Source: an uncultured Alphaproteobacteria bacterium (GTDB lineage Bacteria > Pseudomonadota > Alphaproteobacteria > Rhodobacterales > Rhodobacteraceae). Taken from it: a DNA stretch of 55,690 nt. Below, in pieces: positions 43,947 to 53,162 of this stretch. The notes below the pieces were generated by a model, which was given only the letters and a program-made list of their open reading frames with translations, ran no database searches and was not told the DNA's origin. The stretch's first letter is position 1, and each line of letters begins with the position of its first letter. The stretch spans positions 1 to 55,690 of the forward strand of contig CACBBC010000010.1 of NCBI GenBank assembly GCA_902537415.1, read 5' to 3'. Position numbers and translations under genes: made by a program.

Positions 43947-45361
43947 TAAACGTGTTCAGGCTCGTAAATTTACTTGTTTTTTTTACATTTCTTTACTCGA
44001 CAGTATATGCACAATCAGATGACGATTTCTTATCTGATTTTGGTGGAGATGATTTCGAGGAAATAGAAAGTGAACTTGATTTTGTTACAACGAATGTTGT
44101 TAAAGAAAAATTTTCTGACGTTTCAATCGAAAAAAAACAAACCAGCGAAAGTTTTGATTGGGATGCTATTTTCTCTCAAAAGTTATACTATGGCCTTGAA
44201 TCTCCAGCTGTCCCTTTTTTCAGGAGAGCTCCAGGGATTGAGGCAATACATAGCAATATTAATTTAGGGTTAAATACTAAATTTGCGGAAGGTATTAACT
44301 TCAAGTTCTCTGGTGACGTCAATTGGGACTGGGGGTATTTTGAAAGCTCTAAGTACTCTTATGGTCCTACAGCTGCTGATTTTAAGTTAAGAGATTTATA
44401 CATTGACTTTTATCCAATCGATGGACTTTGGTTAAGAGTTGGGAATCAAATAATTGCGAGAGGAGAGTCAAACTTACTAATTTCAAGTGATATTACTAAT
44501 CCAAGAGATCTATCTACTATTGGGCTGCAGGATCTGGATGAAATAAGATTAAATGTTCCTTCTATATTAGCTGGGTACAATATTGGTTCGTTAAAGCAAG
44601 AGATTATTGTTTTTTTGGATGAAAAAAGAAATAAAGTTGCAAGATCTGGAACGGCATTTGATCCTGAAGCTGTTTTTTTAGGTGCGTCAATAATTACCGA
44701 TGTTTCTCCTGTGCAATATAATATAAGTTTCGCCTTAAGAAATAAAATCCTTTTATCGGGCTTTGAATTGGATTTGTCCTTAGGAGAATATAATAATAAG
44801 CAGTTATCAACATTGAGTTCCTCTGTGTCAGGAAATGTAACTACGCTTAGCACTCAGCAGGATAGAATAGCTTTCTTGGGTTTAAACGGTAATATTGCGA
44901 TTTCAGACTTCGTTCTAAAATTCGATACCTCTCATAAAAAGGGAAAAAGATTTCCTTATTCCAACCCTTTGATAGGCCCTTGGTCTAAAAATGAGGTGTC
45001 TGAATTTTCTTTAGGCGCTGATTATTCTGGTCTTAAGGATTTGAACATAAGCATTGAATTAGCTAGTACATATATTCATGATCACGGTGCGCAAATGGTA
45101 AATAAGCAGAATGAATATGGATATAGTTTAAGGTTTGATTGGAGATTGTATAACGATCTTTTAGATATTTCTCTGCAGCATGCAAATATTTTGGGAGATA
45201 ATGGGAGTTTTTCAACAGTATCAGCGGTTTATGAATTAAGTGACAGCATCAATATTGGTAGCAAATTTATTTCCTTTGATAGCTATAGCAATAGTCAGCA
45301 ATTATATCCCTACAGGCATCAAGATTTGATAGAGCTTACACTAGATTATTATTTTAATTGA
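43943..45361 (+). CDS. Outer-membrane beta-barrel protein (DUF1302/alginate-export-like)
   Basis: Predicted outer-membrane protein of 472 aa. The signal peptide ends at VYAQ near residue 24. It is followed by a strikingly acidic segment (about 25-48, repeated Asp-Asp and Glu) and then alternating hydrophobic/polar strands through to the C-terminus. The protein ends in LTLDYYFN, an aromatic-rich terminal strand, though the last residue is Asn not Phe. The LRDLYIDFYPIDGLWLRVGN and ARGESNLLISSDITNPRDL segments resemble DUF1302-type barrels. TTG start, coupled to the LolA-like gene. Its 3' end overlaps the convergent transporter gene by 8 bp. Confidence 0.78.
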   Translation: MINVFRLVNLLVFFTFLYSTVYAQSDDDFLSDFGGDDFEEIESELDFVTTNVVKEKFSDVSIEKKQTSESFDWDAIFSQKLYYGLESPAVPFFRRAPGIEAIHSNINLGLNTKFAEGINFKFSGDVNWDWGYFESSKYSYGPTAADFKLRDLYIDFYPIDGLWLRVGNQIIARGESNLLISSDITNPRDLSTIGLQDLDEIRLNVPSILAGYNIGSLKQEIIVFLDEKRNKVARSGTAFDPEAVFLGASIITDVSPVQYNISFALRNKILLSGFELDLSLGEYNNKQLSTLSSSVSGNVTTLSTQQDRIAFLGLNGNIAISDFVLKFDTSHKKGKRFPYSNPLIGPWSKNEVSEFSLGADYSGLKDLNISIELASTYIHDHGAQMVNKQNEYGYSLRFDWRLYNDLLDISLQHANILGDNGSFSTVSAVYELSDSINIGSKFISFDSYSNSQQLYPYRHQDLIELTLDYYFN

Positions 45362-47132
45362 TAGGCCAAAATATCAATAGTAGTGGAATACTTGTTATAA
45401 TAATTAAGACTTCGAGAACTAAACCCATTCTCCAGTAGTCCCCAAATCTGTAGCCGCCGGGCCCCAAGATTATGGTATTATTTTTATGTCCAATCGGAGT
45501 TAGAAAAGCACAAGATGCTGATACTGCGACTGCCATAAGAAATGTGTCTGTATTTAAATTTAGTGTTTGCGCTAATTGTATGCTTATAGGTGCAATAACT
45601 AAAGTCGTAGCAGTATTATTTAAGATATCTGATAGTGTCATGGTAATAATCATAATTATCGCTATTATCAACCATGGTTCCATTGATGACGCATATTTTG
45701 TTAAAATCCGGACTATTATTTCTGTTGTGCCATTGCTCTCAAGAGCGGCTCCTAAGGGTATTACAGACGCTAAGAGGATAATTACGGGCCATTCCACACT
45801 AGAATAAACCTCTCTGGGAGGTACTATTTTAGTAAGGCAGTATAATATTATCACTAAGCCCAAAACGATGGGTAACTTAAGTAGGCCTACGCTTGCGACT
45901 ATCAGGCCAACAAAGAAAATACTCAGAGCTGCGGTCATTTTGCTTGTATCCGTAATGTTTAAGCCTCGTGCTGCAAGAGGGAGGCACCCAATCCAATTAA
46001 TTACCTCATTAAAGCTTTCTTTGGGCACAAGAATCAAAAGCATATCGCCTTCTCTTATTATTGTTCTCCGAATTTGTTTTCTTATGGGGCGTCCTTTTCT
46101 TGATATTCCAAGTAACACTGTAGCTTTTCGCCAAGCCAATCCAACTTTTATTGCAGACGTATTTAATAGACGAGACGTGTCTGTAACGACAACTTCAATA
46201 GGAATATAATTATCTGATTCAGCTAAGATCCGATCTTTTTTAAACGGGAATTCAAGTTTTTGTATTGATCGAAATTCATCTAAAGACTCTGGGGTTGCAT
46301 CTATAATAAGTTGATCATTTTCCCTAATCTTTAAATTTCGACTACCTTTATCTATTCTTATCGAGTTTCTTATTATACCCAGTACTGCAGCATCACATTT
46401 TTCTGCTGCTTCATAGATCTCGTGAAGATTTTTTCCTAATACAAGTGAATTTTGTGATACTGTTAAATTTGACACATATGAAGCTATCTCCATTAATTCT
46501 TTCCCTGCGTCATCATTTTGTGAGGTCTTTGGTATTAAACGCCAGCCAATTAAGGCGACAAATGCAACCCCAATTATTGCGGTTATTCCTCCTACTGGAA
46601 AAAAGTCAAACATCTTAAATGGTTCACCGGTGTGCTCATAGCGAATGCTTGATATTATTATGTTTGGAGGCGTACCTATAAGGGTAGCCATGCCTCCAAG
46701 AATTGTTGCGAAAGATAAGGGCATTAGTGTCTTTCTTGGTGGCCAATTAGATGCTCTAGCTTTATTTATATCAATGGGCATTAAGAGCGCAAGCGCTGCA
46801 ACATTATTCATGAAAGCCGAGAGAATAGCACCTATAAAACCTATAATTGATATATGTCCCCACAGATTTTTCCCAAATGCAGATATTTTTTGGCCAATAA
46901 AAAAAATTGCTCCGGAGTTAATCAAGCCTTTTGATACTACTAATACTAATGCAACGATAATAGTTGCCGGGTGAGCAAAGCCATCAAACGCATTATTGTA
47001 CGGAACAACACCAATAGCTACAGATATTATGAGAATGGAAAAAGCAACTAAATCATAACGAAATTTTCCCCAAAGCAACAAAGAGAAAAGTAAACAAAAA
47101 ATTGCCACTAATAAAATCTGTTCGGAGTTCAT
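45354..47132 (-). CDS. SLC13-type sodium/anion symporter with RCK_C domains
   Basis: Inner-membrane permease of 592 aa of the divalent-anion/sodium symporter (CitMHS/SLC13) superfamily. An N-terminal bundle includes a SAFMNNVAALALLMPI signature and GTPPNIIIS. Two TrkA_C-type regulatory domains are inserted at about 215-385, and the C-terminal bundle has SDILNNTATTLVIAPI and FLTPIGHKNNTIILGPGGYRFGDYWRMG. Such proteins transport sulfate, dicarboxylates or similar anions; the substrate is unknown. It overlaps the barrel gene by 8 bp at its 3' end. Confidence 0.92.
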   Translation of the reverse strand: MNSEQILLVAIFCLLFSLLLWGKFRYDLVAFSILIISVAIGVVPYNNAFDGFAHPATIIVALVLVVSKGLINSGAIFFIGQKISAFGKNLWGHISIIGFIGAILSAFMNNVAALALLMPIDINKARASNWPPRKTLMPLSFATILGGMATLIGTPPNIIISSIRYEHTGEPFKMFDFFPVGGITAIIGVAFVALIGWRLIPKTSQNDDAGKELMEIASYVSNLTVSQNSLVLGKNLHEIYEAAEKCDAAVLGIIRNSIRIDKGSRNLKIRENDQLIIDATPESLDEFRSIQKLEFPFKKDRILAESDNYIPIEVVVTDTSRLLNTSAIKVGLAWRKATVLLGISRKGRPIRKQIRRTIIREGDMLLILVPKESFNEVINWIGCLPLAARGLNITDTSKMTAALSIFFVGLIVASVGLLKLPIVLGLVIILYCLTKIVPPREVYSSVEWPVIILLASVIPLGAALESNGTTEIIVRILTKYASSMEPWLIIAIIMIITMTLSDILNNTATTLVIAPISIQLAQTLNLNTDTFLMAVAVSASCAFLTPIGHKNNTIILGPGGYRFGDYWRMGLVLEVLIIITSIPLLLIFWPIN

Positions 47133-47141
47133 CTAGAGAAC

Positions 47142-47903
47142 CTATTTTAACTTTCTAGAAAATAGATCAAGTATTCTAAACCAGTGGGTTTCGGCATGCC
47201 TCCTGTTATATAGTTGACCTCTATTTGGAAATGCAAACCCATGATGAGTTTTTGGAAATATCTCAATTTTATAGTCAACTGAAGTTGCAGAGAGATGTTT
47301 TTCCAGAGCATTTATCATTTCTAATGGAGCATAGCTATCTGTTTCTGCACAGCCAAAATATAGCTCACCTTTTACACTATTAATAAATAGATGAGGGGAG
47401 TCTTCGCTCTCTGTTACCAACTTTACACCATGTATTGAGGCCGCTGCCGCGACTTTTTCTGGTAATTTTCCAGCTGCATAGAAAGCAAAGGGCCCACTCA
47501 TACAATATCCAACTAATCCAATAGAACTATTTTTGGCGCTATTTTGATTTTCACAAAATTCAATCATGTGATCTATGTCCTCTAAAACTAGGGCATTAGA
47601 TAGGTTGTCCATATTTTTAAACATCAATTCTCTTGAGGCTTCGGGAGAGTAACCTTCAATAAAATTAAGGTTCGGTTTATTCCATTCAAAGGGCTTAGCT
47701 GTTCTATAATAGAGGTTAGGGCATAGTACGTAGTAACCGCAAGCAGCTATTCTGGATGCCATATCGTGAAGTTCCTGCCTGATACCAGGAGCATCCATTA
47801 ACAGAATAACAACGGGATATATATTATCGTCGCTTGGGTACACAACAAATGTGGGCATTTTTTGATTTTCAGAAACTTTAATTTCTACTATTTTTTCTAT
47901 CAT
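47142..47903 (-). CDS. Dienelactone hydrolase family protein
   Basis: Alpha/beta hydrolase of 253 aa. The nucleophile is Cys134 in GYCMSG, a dienelactone-hydrolase feature, with Asp189 and His221 (in KTHHGFAF) completing a likely triad. The conserved MDAPGIRQELHDMASRIAACGYYVLCPNLYYR segment lies at 36-67. Classic enzymes open dienelactones formed by ortho-cleavage of chlorocatechols; most homologues have unknown substrates. It lies 9 bp before the SLC13 gene, so the pair may be cotranscribed. Confidence 0.88.
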   Translation of the reverse strand: MIEKIVEIKVSENQKMPTFVVYPSDDNIYPVVILLMDAPGIRQELHDMASRIAACGYYVLCPNLYYRTAKPFEWNKPNLNFIEGYSPEASRELMFKNMDNLSNALVLEDIDHMIEFCENQNSAKNSSIGLVGYCMSGPFAFYAAGKLPEKVAAAASIHGVKLVTESEDSPHLFINSVKGELYFGCAETDSYAPLEMINALEKHLSATSVDYKIEIFPKTHHGFAFPNRGQLYNRRHAETHWFRILDLFSRKLK

Positions 47904-47924
47904 TAAGTCACCCCCATAATTGAT

Positions 47925-48797
47925 TTAAAATATACAGTAAATTTTGCGAATAACCCCCTGTTTCCGCAATGTTTTTCCATTTGATGAGAAATTTTTATTT
48001 GTAGTTATCAACCCAACACTATTGTTACTTTCAATCGAAGTTGCAAGCATATTTGTTTCTTCTAAAAGCTCGAATAATGACTTATTTTCTACTAATATAG
48101 CAAGGGCTCTTCTAGCATTTTCAGCGACTAGTATTCCGCTTAATCTATTGTCTTTAGAAAAAGCCGGCCCTCCACTGAGGCCACCAATTGAGTTAAGACT
48201 GAATGGTGATCTGTCTGTGATGCTATAAACAAGGCCTCTTTCAAAAACTCCATATGACTTGTTTTCTAATCCTACGTGTCCGAGATAATTTAATGCTAAA
48301 TCACCAGGATTTCCTGCTGGGTATCCTGAAGAAAAAGCTTCTTCTTTATATCTAGTGATTTCAAAATAGGGGAGATCTATATCCTCTTCATTCTTGAAAA
48401 TTGCCAAATCTGAATTGGGATGGATATATATATCTTTTATTATCATTTGTTTTTTTCCAAATGACATCATAACTTTTGGGCATTGATTTATAACATGCCT
48501 TGCGGTAACCCAAGTATCTTGTCCAACATAAAATGCTGTTCCAGACCCACCTTGACGGCGAATTTTACTTTCTGATTGAATTGTAAATTTAGGAAGAGAT
48601 CGAAGATTTTTTTTGTTACTTGTAGGTGTATTCATATTTTTGGAATACTCAATTGTCTTAATTGTTGTAATATTTTTGTTTGAAAAGCTGTGGGATTTAG
48701 GCCGTGATGAGCCGTCTTTTTCGAATGAGGATGCGAACGACCATAGTATCGCTATAATTGCAATTAAAAAATAAAATCCATTACTAATGAATCTCAT
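47925..48797 (-). CDS. Membrane-anchored trypsin-like serine protease
   Basis: Protein of 290 aa with an uncleaved-looking N-terminal hydrophobic segment (about 8-24), a low-complexity polar linker (about 25-80), and a chymotrypsin-fold domain. The triad is His101 (VTARHV), Asp130 (NSDLAI) and Ser208 (GGLSGGP). No PDZ domain is present, unlike DegP/DegS. It would act in the periplasm, tethered to the inner membrane. Two bases separate its start from the DUF350 stop, so the pair is probably coupled. Confidence 0.85.
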   Translation of the reverse strand: MRFISNGFYFLIAIIAILWSFASSFEKDGSSRPKSHSFSNKNITTIKTIEYSKNMNTPTSNKKNLRSLPKFTIQSESKIRRQGGSGTAFYVGQDTWVTARHVINQCPKVMMSFGKKQMIIKDIYIHPNSDLAIFKNEEDIDLPYFEITRYKEEAFSSGYPAGNPGDLALNYLGHVGLENKSYGVFERGLVYSITDRSPFSLNSIGGLSGGPAFSKDNRLSGILVAENARRALAILVENKSLFELLEETNMLATSIESNNSVGLITTNKNFSSNGKTLRKQGVIRKIYCIF

Positions 48798-48799
48798 GT

Positions 48800-49222
48800 T
48801 TATCCAGAGATAGCCGCACTATTTAATAGCGCAACTGATATTTTAATAGAAAATAAAAGAATAGACGAAGAAATCTCACCATTTTCAATTCTCTTTGGAA
48901 GATCATTTATTAAGACGTCAACGGCTTTGAAGCAAACAAGCTGAATAATTATCGCTACAAACCCCCAAACGATGATCTCATAGATGGATCCACTAGCGGA
49001 TAGAGAGCTTGCAAGTGGTAAAGCTAAACCAATTAAAGCACCAGAAAAACTAATAGCGGCGGCAGTATTTTTTTGTCTTATTAAAGCTATTTCTTTCATT
49101 GGCGTAATGAATAGATAGATGATTACACCAATTAAAAGCACGATAACTGACGTTACAAAATGGCTAATAAGAAAGGGAAGCCCATTTAATAACCCTCCAA
49201 AAATAAGACCGAAATCACCCAT
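48800..49222 (-). CDS. DUF350 (UPF0719) membrane protein
   Basis: Membrane protein of 140 aa with four predicted helices (about 16-38, 52-72, 82-105 and 118-138). The ALIRQKNTAAAISFSGALIGLALPLASSL stretch spans the conserved loop and second/third helices of DUF350. The family is linked in several bacteria with spermidine-synthase-like or tail-anchored neighbours, but no function is settled. It sits immediately before the protease gene. Confidence 0.85.
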   Translation of the reverse strand: MGDFGLIFGGLLNGLPFLISHFVTSVIVLLIGVIIYLFITPMKEIALIRQKNTAAAISFSGALIGLALPLASSLSASGSIYEIIVWGFVAIIIQLVCFKAVDVLINDLPKRIENGEISSSILLFSIKISVALLNSAAISG

Positions 49223-49272
49223 ATTTTTTCCTATGCATTTAGTTTTTTAATTATATTAAAAAACAACAATTT

Positions 49273-49776
49273 TTATACTAGATCAAGAGATGATATCAGT
49301 TTTTCTTGTTCTCTTGTCTCTATGGCGCCAGGACGATATTGCCGAATAAAGGAAATAGGCTCCTCTACTATACCAAGCTTTTTGCATAATAAAGCGGCAA
49401 TAAGACCAGATCTTCCTAGACCAGCATTACAATGTATGAGGATCTTTTTATCTTTCTGAATTTCATCACACAAATTATTAAGAAAGCGACGTAGTTGGAC
49501 TTTATTTTTTGGTACAGACTTGTCTTGGATAGGAAAATAGTAGTGACCAAAGTTATGTTTCTTTATAAGTTCGAAAAGGTTTACAATTTGTAATTCTGCT
49601 AACTCTTTTCTCTCTAAAAGTGATGCAACAATATCTATTTTTCTTTTTTTAAGTTCTAATAAATCGATCTCTGCTTGAACAGCCTTATTATCGATGCCTC
49701 TCTTGCCAGGATAATGAGATATCCATAGTTGACCTTTTGTTAAAGGGTTTAAGGGAATATTATCAGGGACAATCAC
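49273..49776 (-). CDS. Dual-specificity/tyrosine phosphatase (CDKN3-like)
   Basis: Cysteine phosphatase of 167 aa with signature HCNAGLGRSG (Cys116, Arg122) and a candidate general acid Asp85 in FPIQDKSVP. A WISHYPGKRG motif near the N-terminus resembles KAP/CDKN3-type and related bacterial phosphatases. Soluble, no signal peptide. It lies between the aldehyde dehydrogenase (20 bp) and DUF350 genes (50 bp). No kinase partner is nearby, so its target is unknown. Confidence 0.88.
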   Translation of the reverse strand: MIVPDNIPLNPLTKGQLWISHYPGKRGIDNKAVQAEIDLLELKKRKIDIVASLLERKELAELQIVNLFELIKKHNFGHYYFPIQDKSVPKNKVQLRRFLNNLCDEIQKDKKILIHCNAGLGRSGLIAALLCKKLGIVEEPISFIRQYRPGAIETREQEKLISSLDLV

Positions 49777-49796
49777 TTTATATTTTAAAGCAGTGT

Positions 49797-51245
49797 TTAA
49801 CTAGCTCCTAATTTTATCGCAATATTTTTTGTTTGGACATAATTTAAGAGCGCTTCTCGTCCTTTTTCTCTTCCATATCCAGACTTTCCATATCCCCCAA
49901 ACGGTGTTTCAACACCACCAGCAAACCACTCATTTATAAAGAATTGGCCTGCTCTGACTTTTTGTGCACAATGCAAAGCTCTGTCAAGGTCTTTAGTAAA
50001 TACACCGCCTACGAGACCGTATTCGGTTCCGTTCGAGATACTTATGGCTTCGTCATCATCTTTAAATTTAAGTATTGATAGCACTGGTCCAAATATTTCG
50101 GTTTGAGCTATTTCCATATTCTGATCAACATCGGCAAAAACTGTAGGTTCTAAGAAAAATCCCTTATTATTTAATTTCCTTGCACCTGTTACAGCCTTTG
50201 CTCCTTGCTTTTGGGCTTCATCACAGATTGAAACCGCTCTATCTCGTTGTTTTAAGGAGATCATAGCGCCCATATTATTTGCAAACTCGTCTCTTTCAAT
50301 ACCTATTCCTACAGACATATTCTTTGCAACGTCTTCTGCCAAACCAACAACCTCGTCATAAACTTTCTCATGAACTACTAATCGTGACATTGCTGAGCAA
50401 ACTTGTCCTGCATTGAAGAAAATGCCTTTTCTGATGTTTTCTCTCAAGTTAGTCATTGAAGCGTCTTGATAAACAATCCCCGCTGATTTTCCACCGAGCT
50501 CTAATACAGTGGGTACTATATTTTTTGCAGCCGCCGTTGCAATAGCAGATCCCGTTTTAACTGAGCCTGTAAAAGCTATTTGGTTGATATTTTTATGAGA
50601 GCATAAATATTCACCAGCCGTTCCGCCTATTCCGCAAATAATATTTACAGTTCCATCTGGAAAATCTGCTGCTTCTGCAGCTTTGGCAAAGAAATATTGG
50701 GTTATAGGTGTAAGTTCTGGAGATTTAATTACACACGCATTCCCTGTCGTTAAACCAGTAGACAAAGATCTCGCTGTCATCTCCATTGGGAAATTCCAAG
50801 GAATGACTTGAGCGGACACACCGTAAGGTTCATAGGAAGTAAAATCATAGTATGCTGATCCAAGGGGTATTGAACGACCTTCTAGCGTTTCGGCCTGGTT
50901 CCCATAATATTCAAAGTATCTAGCAGCATTTGTTACTTCAAATTTGGCTTCAAAAAGCGTTTTACCGGCTTCCATAGACAATAATGGAGCAATTTCTTCT
51001 AAATTTTCTACTAAATACGCACCGATTTTTTTTACCATTCTTGCACGTTCTACCGGGCGCATATTTGTTAGAAAACCGCTTTCATGAACTCTTTTCGCAG
51101 CAGAAACAGCCTTATCAACGTCAGCATTATCCGCAATGGCTTGGTCAGCTAATTTCTCCCCTGTACCTGGGTTATCTACTTGAATTAAACCCGCACCACC
51201 ATCAACAAATTTTCCATCTATATAATTTTGCCAGTAATCCTTCAT
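49797..51245 (-). CDS. NAD(P)-dependent aldehyde dehydrogenase
   Basis: ALDH superfamily enzyme of 482 aa with catalytic Cys283 (NAGQVCSA), general base Glu249 (LELGGKS), and Asn151 in PWNFPMEM. The C-terminal PFGGYGKSGYGREKG matches the betaine-aldehyde/succinate-semialdehyde branch. It oxidises an aldehyde to an acid; the substrate is not specified by the motifs. It is divergent from the GST gene, with 93 bp between starts. Confidence 0.92.
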   Translation of the reverse strand: MKDYWQNYIDGKFVDGGAGLIQVDNPGTGEKLADQAIADNADVDKAVSAAKRVHESGFLTNMRPVERARMVKKIGAYLVENLEEIAPLLSMEAGKTLFEAKFEVTNAARYFEYYGNQAETLEGRSIPLGSAYYDFTSYEPYGVSAQVIPWNFPMEMTARSLSTGLTTGNACVIKSPELTPITQYFFAKAAEAADFPDGTVNIICGIGGTAGEYLCSHKNINQIAFTGSVKTGSAIATAAAKNIVPTVLELGGKSAGIVYQDASMTNLRENIRKGIFFNAGQVCSAMSRLVVHEKVYDEVVGLAEDVAKNMSVGIGIERDEFANNMGAMISLKQRDRAVSICDEAQKQGAKAVTGARKLNNKGFFLEPTVFADVDQNMEIAQTEIFGPVLSILKFKDDDEAISISNGTEYGLVGGVFTKDLDRALHCAQKVRAGQFFINEWFAGGVETPFGGYGKSGYGREKGREALLNYVQTKNIAIKLGAS

Positions 51246-51338
51246 TGCAAGACCTCTCGTTAACTATTCAAGACAAATTTAAATTTTAATTATATAATAC
51301 AATAATAAATTCCAAATTATTAATTTTATAGGAAAAAG
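51246..51338. promoter_or_regulatory. Divergent promoter region between ALDH and GST genes
   Basis: Ninety-three bp of AT-rich spacer. On the + strand a consensus TATAAT (51293-51298) lies 41 bp before the GST ATG; the expected -35 region (AAGACA) is weak. No palindromic operator stood out. Confidence 0.3.
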
Positions 51339-51974
51339 ATGATATTTTATGATTGTAATACTGCGCCAAGCCCTCGCAGGGTTCGTATGTTTATCCAAGA
51401 AAAAAAAATCAACATCGAGACTAAGAACGTTGATTTAAGAAATTCAGAACAAATGGAGGATTGGTTTTCAAAAATAAATCCACGAAATACAGTTCCTGTC
51501 TTAGTTTCTAAAGAAAACAACATCTTTTATCACAGTCTTTCTATATGTGTTTATCTTGAGCAAGAGTTCCCTGAAATAAATCTACTTGGAAGCACAAACG
51601 AAGAAAAGGGGCAAATAATAAACTTAATTAATGACGTTGAAAGTAATTTATTTATAGCAATTGCAGATTGTTTAAGAAATACTTCTAAAGCTATGAAAAA
51701 TAGAGCGATTACCGGCCCAAAAAATTATGAACAAATTCCAGAATTAGCAATTAGGGGAAGAGAAAGGGTTAAATCATACTTTGAAATATTAAACCAACAG
51801 TTAAGTGGCAAATCCTTTTTGTGCTCAGATAGGTTTACGGCAGGCGATATATGGGCGTTTGTTGCTGTTGATTTTACCAGAGCAATCAAAGAGCCAATAC
51901 CTGATTTAATGACCGGTTTGAGGGATTGGTATGAAAGAGTTTCTAAGCGGGATAGCGCACAATTAAAACTATAA
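51339..51974 (+). CDS. Glutathione S-transferase family protein
   Basis: Two-domain GST of 211 aa. The thioredoxin-fold N-terminus has DCNTAPSPRRVRMFIQEK and the cis-Pro in NTVPVL, followed by HSLSICVYLEQ. The all-alpha C-terminus contains FTAGDIWAFVAVDF. Cytosolic. Start supported by an AGGAAAAAG Shine-Dalgarno. It is 10 bp from the rnd gene. Its substrate is unknown; the active-site residue near the N-terminus may be Ser or Cys. Confidence 0.87.
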   Translation: MIFYDCNTAPSPRRVRMFIQEKKINIETKNVDLRNSEQMEDWFSKINPRNTVPVLVSKENNIFYHSLSICVYLEQEFPEINLLGSTNEEKGQIINLINDVESNLFIAIADCLRNTSKAMKNRAITGPKNYEQIPELAIRGRERVKSYFEILNQQLSGKSFLCSDRFTAGDIWAFVAVDFTRAIKEPIPDLMTGLRDWYERVSKRDSAQLKL

Positions 51975-51984
51975 AGGGAATTAC

Positions 51985-53142
51985 GTGTCAATAATTGATA
52001 CTACTCAGGATCTTGATGCTTTTTGTTTGACGGCCGCAAATTATCCCTATGTAACCATTGATACGGAGTTTATGCGTGATAAGACTTATTACGCTAAACT
52101 ATGTTTAATTCAAATTGCTTATCCTGAAAAAGGTAAAGACAGTTTTGCGTTAATAGATCCACTATCAGAAAAACTATCCCTTAAACCATTTTTTGACCTT
52201 TTAGCAAATGAAAGTGTTTTAAAAGTTCTGCATTCCGGTAGGCAGGATCTAGAAATTTTTTTCAATAAAACAGGCGTACTTCCAAAACCTATATTCGATA
52301 CTCAAATTGCTGCAATGGTTTGTGGCTTTGGTGATCAAGTTGCTTATGAGACTTTAGTAAATCAAATTGCAGAGAAAAAAATAGATAAATCTAGTAGGTT
52401 TACAGATTGGTCAAAGAGACCACTTTCAGATAAGCAGATCAATTATGCCTTAACTGATGTAACTTATTTAAGAACTATTTATGAAAAGCTTAAAGATGAA
52501 ATAAATAACTCTAATAGGCTTTCTTGGGTAAAAGAAGAATTTGATATCCTTAAAAACCCTAAAACGTATTCCACTGATCCAGACCAGTCTTGGAAAAAGA
52601 TAAGGCTTCGAAGGAAAGATCAAGATTTTGTTAAAATTATAAAGAGCATTTCTTCGTTTAGGGAAAATGAAGCGCAGAAAAGGGATTTACCAAGAGGACA
52701 TATTTTAAAAGATGAAGAAATAATTCAAATAGCTTCTCAGAGACCAAAAAAACTTCAAGATCTTTATAGCTCTAGATTACCATCTAAGGCGTTAAAAACT
52801 GAATGGATTGCAAAAGGTATTTTAGAGTGTATAAAAAGCTCTAAGTCTTTACCTGACGAGCCTATCGAGGACTATCAATATATTCCCTTGTCTTCAAGCC
52901 AGTTAGCCCTCGTTGAGCTTTTGAAGGTTCTTCTTAAATTTAATGCCTCTTGTCATAATGTGGCAACAAAATTAATTGCCAGTTCAAAGGATATTGAAAT
53001 GATTGCACGACATGAAAATCCAAATGTGAGAGCTTTAGAGGGATGGAGGTTCAAAATTTTTGGTGAAGACGCATTGAAACTAAAAAATGGTGAAATATCT
53101 CTTACATTCAATGACAATGGGCTACATCTTATAACAGTATAA
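51985..53142 (+). CDS. rnd: Ribonuclease D
   Basis: 3'-5' exoribonuclease that trims stable RNA precursors. The DEDD exonuclease domain covers about 1-170: IDTEFMR (Asp/Glu), SGRQDLEIF (Asp), and the Tyr/Asp of ALTDVTYL. An HRDC domain follows at about 200-280 (FRENEAQKRDLPRGHILKDEEI). A C-terminal RNase D tail completes 385 aa. Start GTG at 51985, preceded by AAAGGGAA. Cotranscribed with the GST and SufE genes by spacing. Confidence 0.95.
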   Translation: MSIIDTTQDLDAFCLTAANYPYVTIDTEFMRDKTYYAKLCLIQIAYPEKGKDSFALIDPLSEKLSLKPFFDLLANESVLKVLHSGRQDLEIFFNKTGVLPKPIFDTQIAAMVCGFGDQVAYETLVNQIAEKKIDKSSRFTDWSKRPLSDKQINYALTDVTYLRTIYEKLKDEINNSNRLSWVKEEFDILKNPKTYSTDPDQSWKKIRLRRKDQDFVKIIKSISSFRENEAQKRDLPRGHILKDEEIIQIASQRPKKLQDLYSSRLPSKALKTEWIAKGILECIKSSKSLPDEPIEDYQYIPLSSSQLALVELLKVLLKFNASCHNVATKLIASSKDIEMIARHENPNVRALEGWRFKIFGEDALKLKNGEISLTFNDNGLHLITV

Positions 53143-53162
53143 AGTTATTGAGGAATATACAC

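Noticed and set aside
45868-46209. Frames on the + strand inside the SLC13 gene (also 45472-45807 and 46645-46974)
   Set aside because: The minus-strand protein has unmistakable transporter motifs throughout; these are shadows.
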